The notes under the pieces: generated by a model
Database searches by the model: none
Told to the model about the DNA's origin: nothing
What the model saw: the letters and a program-made list of their open reading frames with translations, nothing else
Program-made: the position numbers and the translations under genes
Source of the DNA: JBNJGT01 sp964473285
Lineage (GTDB): Archaea; Nanobdellota; Nanobdellia; Woesearchaeales; JACJVW01
NCBI GenBank assembly: GCA_964473285.1
Contig: CAYYOI010000017.1
Location: forward strand, 1-30,966
DNA length: 30,966 nucleotides
Direction: 5' to 3'
Shown: piece after piece, positions 29,192 to 30,966 of the stretch
How positions within the stretch are numbered: position 1 is the first letter of the stretch
Layout: each line of letters starts with the position of its first letter

Positions 29192-30864
29192 CTCATCCTG
29201 ATAGCAAACAAGAGCCCTAATGTCAGACCAATGAACAATCCTGTAAAGAACAGCGATCCATATATGTTATTGATATAGAATGGAAGAGAATACTGATTCT
29301 TTTGTTCCAGATAAAAGTCCAGGTTTGACAATTCCAGTGCATATTCTGCATAAAGCAACGCCGAATAAGGATCAGTCTCTTGCAGTGAATTCGCATATTC
29401 ATAATAGCTATATCCTACTATCGGAAACCTTCCTTTCTCTGATTGCTCAGCTATGACCCTTTGTGCAACATCAAGCTTCAAGGAGATTATATCCTTTATC
29501 CCCTCTTCTCCTACACCCATCATCCCCAAAAGGCGGTTACTCTGCGCTTTTGCTTTTGAGGCTTTGAAAAGGCAAAGCTCATAATTACCTTCACGAAAAT
29601 CGGTAAATGCCCTTTGATACTCCTCCTTTATAGGCTCAACCAGTCCAGGTACATATAAGCTAAGATATTGATAAGTCTCCTCAGCCTCAGAAAGCTTCAC
29701 AAGACAGGATTTCTTTAAGGTATCCTGATTGATCTCGTAATGTTTTCCGTCCGAATCAAAGAACTGTTTCCATGAATAGATACTATGCAACCTTTCCTTC
29801 GCATAAGCAAGATCTCCTGCTGGAACCGTTGCATTGCTTACATTAGGTAAGGCATCATAAGCCTCCCTTAACCTCTCTCTTACCACCATGTAAGTCTGAA
29901 GATCAGTTATGGAATCAAGGGATATATTGTCAATCTCTTCCTCGAGTAAATCAAGTTCATCCTTTATCCCTTTCCTTTCTTCCTGTAACTGCGACCTGTT
30001 CATTTCCTGGTATATTGCAGTACTGTAAGCTACATTCGATCCAAAACAATATGATGCTGCAGCGTAATACTGGTAATTATCAAGCGCAGCAGCGCTCTGA
30101 TCATCAAGATCCTTTGTATAGTTCCCTAACATTGAACTGTTAAAATTTCTTCCCTTAAGAGAATCCCTTCTCTCGCATAACCCTTCAGCAAGCTCACGCA
30201 TGGTATCTGTATAAGACTGGGATATCGCAAAACTGACATCCTTTTCCCGCATATCAGCCCCTGTTATGTAAAATACTGCCTCACCAAGTGTTGCAACCTC
30301 TATAACCTGTACACCACGTTCAGCACCATAATCCCGAAGATTGATAGTCTGGTTATCAAAATTAAGGATCGCTTCACCCTTTGGTATAAGGACAGTTGAA
30401 AGCCCATTCTTTCCTGCAGCCTCTATCTTTTCCTTCACTCCACCAACAGGCCCTATCACATTCCCTGAACTGATGGTGCCTGTAATACTCACACCTGGTT
30501 TCACATCCAGGCCTTCAATAGCCGCAACAGTCAAGACAGCCATTGCAGCACTTGCACTAGGCCCTCCGATGATTGAAGAATCTGCACGTATCACATAAAA
30601 GAAATCATACCTGCTGCAATCTGCATCGACATAATTGCACGCGATCTGCCGGGCAAGACGGGTAGACATCTGCGTATCCGCCTTAGTCAAAGGCAAAGTA
30701 TCAATAAAGACCCTTCCAGGACCATACTCCTTTGAGACATAAAGCTCTGCAACACTTCCCTTCATCTTTCCTTCATCATCCTGTACCGCAAGCAAAGGCA
30801 TATGCAATTGATTTGCTGCTGCAAGAGGCAGGAATAATATCAGTAAAAACAATTGTAATCTCAT
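29167..30864 (-). CDS. Secreted Lon-type (S16) serine protease without AAA domain
   Basis: The 565-aa protein begins with a signal peptide (residues 1-18). A Lon-type proteolytic domain (about 20-215) follows, with GGPSASAAMA (100-109, nucleophile S103) and GPVGGVKEKIEAAG (138-151, likely Lys144), the Ser-Lys dyad of S16 peptidases. A long helical region (about 225-530) and a C-terminal membrane helix (about 535-555) with a basic tail come after it. No ATPase domain is present, so it is an ATP-independent protease tethered outside the membrane, as in the archaeal COG1750-type family. The ATG at 30864 opens the signal peptide and has a TATA-like box 28 nt upstream. Confidence 0.9.
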   Translation of the reverse strand: MRLQLFLLILFLPLAAANQLHMPLLAVQDDEGKMKGSVAELYVSKEYGPGRVFIDTLPLTKADTQMSTRLARQIACNYVDADCSRYDFFYVIRADSSIIGGPSASAAMAVLTVAAIEGLDVKPGVSITGTISSGNVIGPVGGVKEKIEAAGKNGLSTVLIPKGEAILNFDNQTINLRDYGAERGVQVIEVATLGEAVFYITGADMREKDVSFAISQSYTDTMRELAEGLCERRDSLKGRNFNSSMLGNYTKDLDDQSAAALDNYQYYAAASYCFGSNVAYSTAIYQEMNRSQLQEERKGIKDELDLLEEEIDNISLDSITDLQTYMVVRERLREAYDALPNVSNATVPAGDLAYAKERLHSIYSWKQFFDSDGKHYEINQDTLKKSCLVKLSEAEETYQYLSLYVPGLVEPIKEEYQRAFTDFREGNYELCLFKASKAKAQSNRLLGMMGVGEEGIKDIISLKLDVAQRVIAEQSEKGRFPIVGYSYYEYANSLQETDPYSALLYAEYALELSNLDFYLEQKNQYSLPFYINNIYGSLFFTGLFIGLTLGLLFAIRMRKNPTKHS

Positions 30865-30887
30865 GAGACGAGAAAATATCTCTTCAG

Positions 30888-30897
30888 TTATAATATT
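30888..30897 (-). promoter_or_regulatory. TATA-like box of the Lon-like protease gene
   Basis: The minus-strand sequence aatattataa is centred about 28 nt ahead of the ATG at 30864, which supports that start over one 16 codons upstream (30912). Confidence 0.5.
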
Positions 30898-30948
30898 TTT
30901 GTCGAAAAACAAAGATGTTCTAAATCGTAATTAGGGCACAGTAATAAA

Positions 30949-30966
30949 TAGAAGTAAGTACTTCTA
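30949..30966. repeat. Perfect 18-bp palindrome at the window edge
   Basis: The sequence tagaagta-ag-tacttcta has 8-bp perfect arms around a 2-base centre and ends at the last base of the window, so it may extend further. It lies about 50 bp upstream of the Lon-like promoter and could be an operator or a feature of the neighbouring gene. Confidence 0.4.

Noticed and set aside
1..30966. CRISPR array, insertion sequence, prophage or integron
   Set aside because: I found no regular direct repeats with spacers, no transposase or integrase motifs, and no paired terminal repeats. The decayed stretch at 5757-6534 shows no such ends.

Overview
The window looks like a chromosomal segment of an archaeon. 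Evidence: tRNA-Pro sits directly ahead of an archaeal/eukaryotic-type cluster (eL43, RpoP, Pcc1, prefoldin beta, UPF0147); there is an archaeal-type AlaRS, an Nre repair protein with a PCNA-binding tail, DUF371 and DUF1947-PUA proteins, and a DRG GTPase; and most transcription units have a TATA-like box centred 25-30 nt ahead of the start codon with almost no leader. Tight packing, convergent gene ends that overlap by a few bases, and stripped-down proteins (a THUMP-less ThiI-like protein, a PP-loop-less Ncs2-like protein) suggest a small-genome lineage such as DPANN (Woesearchaeota-like). That placement is inference. I see no phage, integrase, insertion sequence or CRISPR array.

Layout. 1-1350: tRNA-Pro and a five-gene information-processing operon. 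1344-5756: MscS-type channel, rhomboid protease, AlaRS and a PUA-domain protein. 5757-6534: a decayed, AT-rich stretch with gene remnants behind a still recognisable promoter. 6535-8698: a thiol-redox locus (membrane-anchored winged-helix protein with two cysteines in its predicted outside loop, thioredoxin/CcdA-like membrane fusion, AhpD-like protein). 8911-11013: the most unusual gene, a 700-aa fusion of a gamma-glutamylcyclotransferase-like domain to a domain resembling the PafA/Dop/glutamate-cysteine-ligase amidoligases. 11044-12147: DUF1947-PUA / DUF371 / coiled-coil operon. 12275-13540: SWIM zinc-finger protein. 13528-16963: DRG GTPase, HEPN-like protein, Nre and a Cys-rich membrane protein.

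17016-22057: ThiI-like sulfurtransferase domain, site-2 protease, Cys-repeat membrane protein, TrmJ-like and Trm-G10-like methyltransferases, a PadR-like regulator and two proteins of unknown function. 22046-25888: a divergent unit of an alpha-helical protein facing MoxR, DUF58 and VWA genes. 25885-28938: a 59-aa zinc-ribbon protein, an APH/P-loop kinase fusion, a phospholipase-D-like lipoprotein and a short Ncs6/TtuA-related protein. 29097-30864: a candidate small RNA and a secreted, AAA-less Lon-type protease.

RNA modification and translation dominate (Pcc1, AlaRS, two PUA proteins, ThiI-like, TrmJ, Trm-G10, Ncs2-like, DRG). The accessory functions of most interest are the amidoligase fusion, the redox locus, the Ncs2-like protein, the Nre-HEPN pair and the possible small RNA. 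Two divergent gene pairs have intergenic regions of exactly 52 bp, each with a single TATA element at the midpoint.
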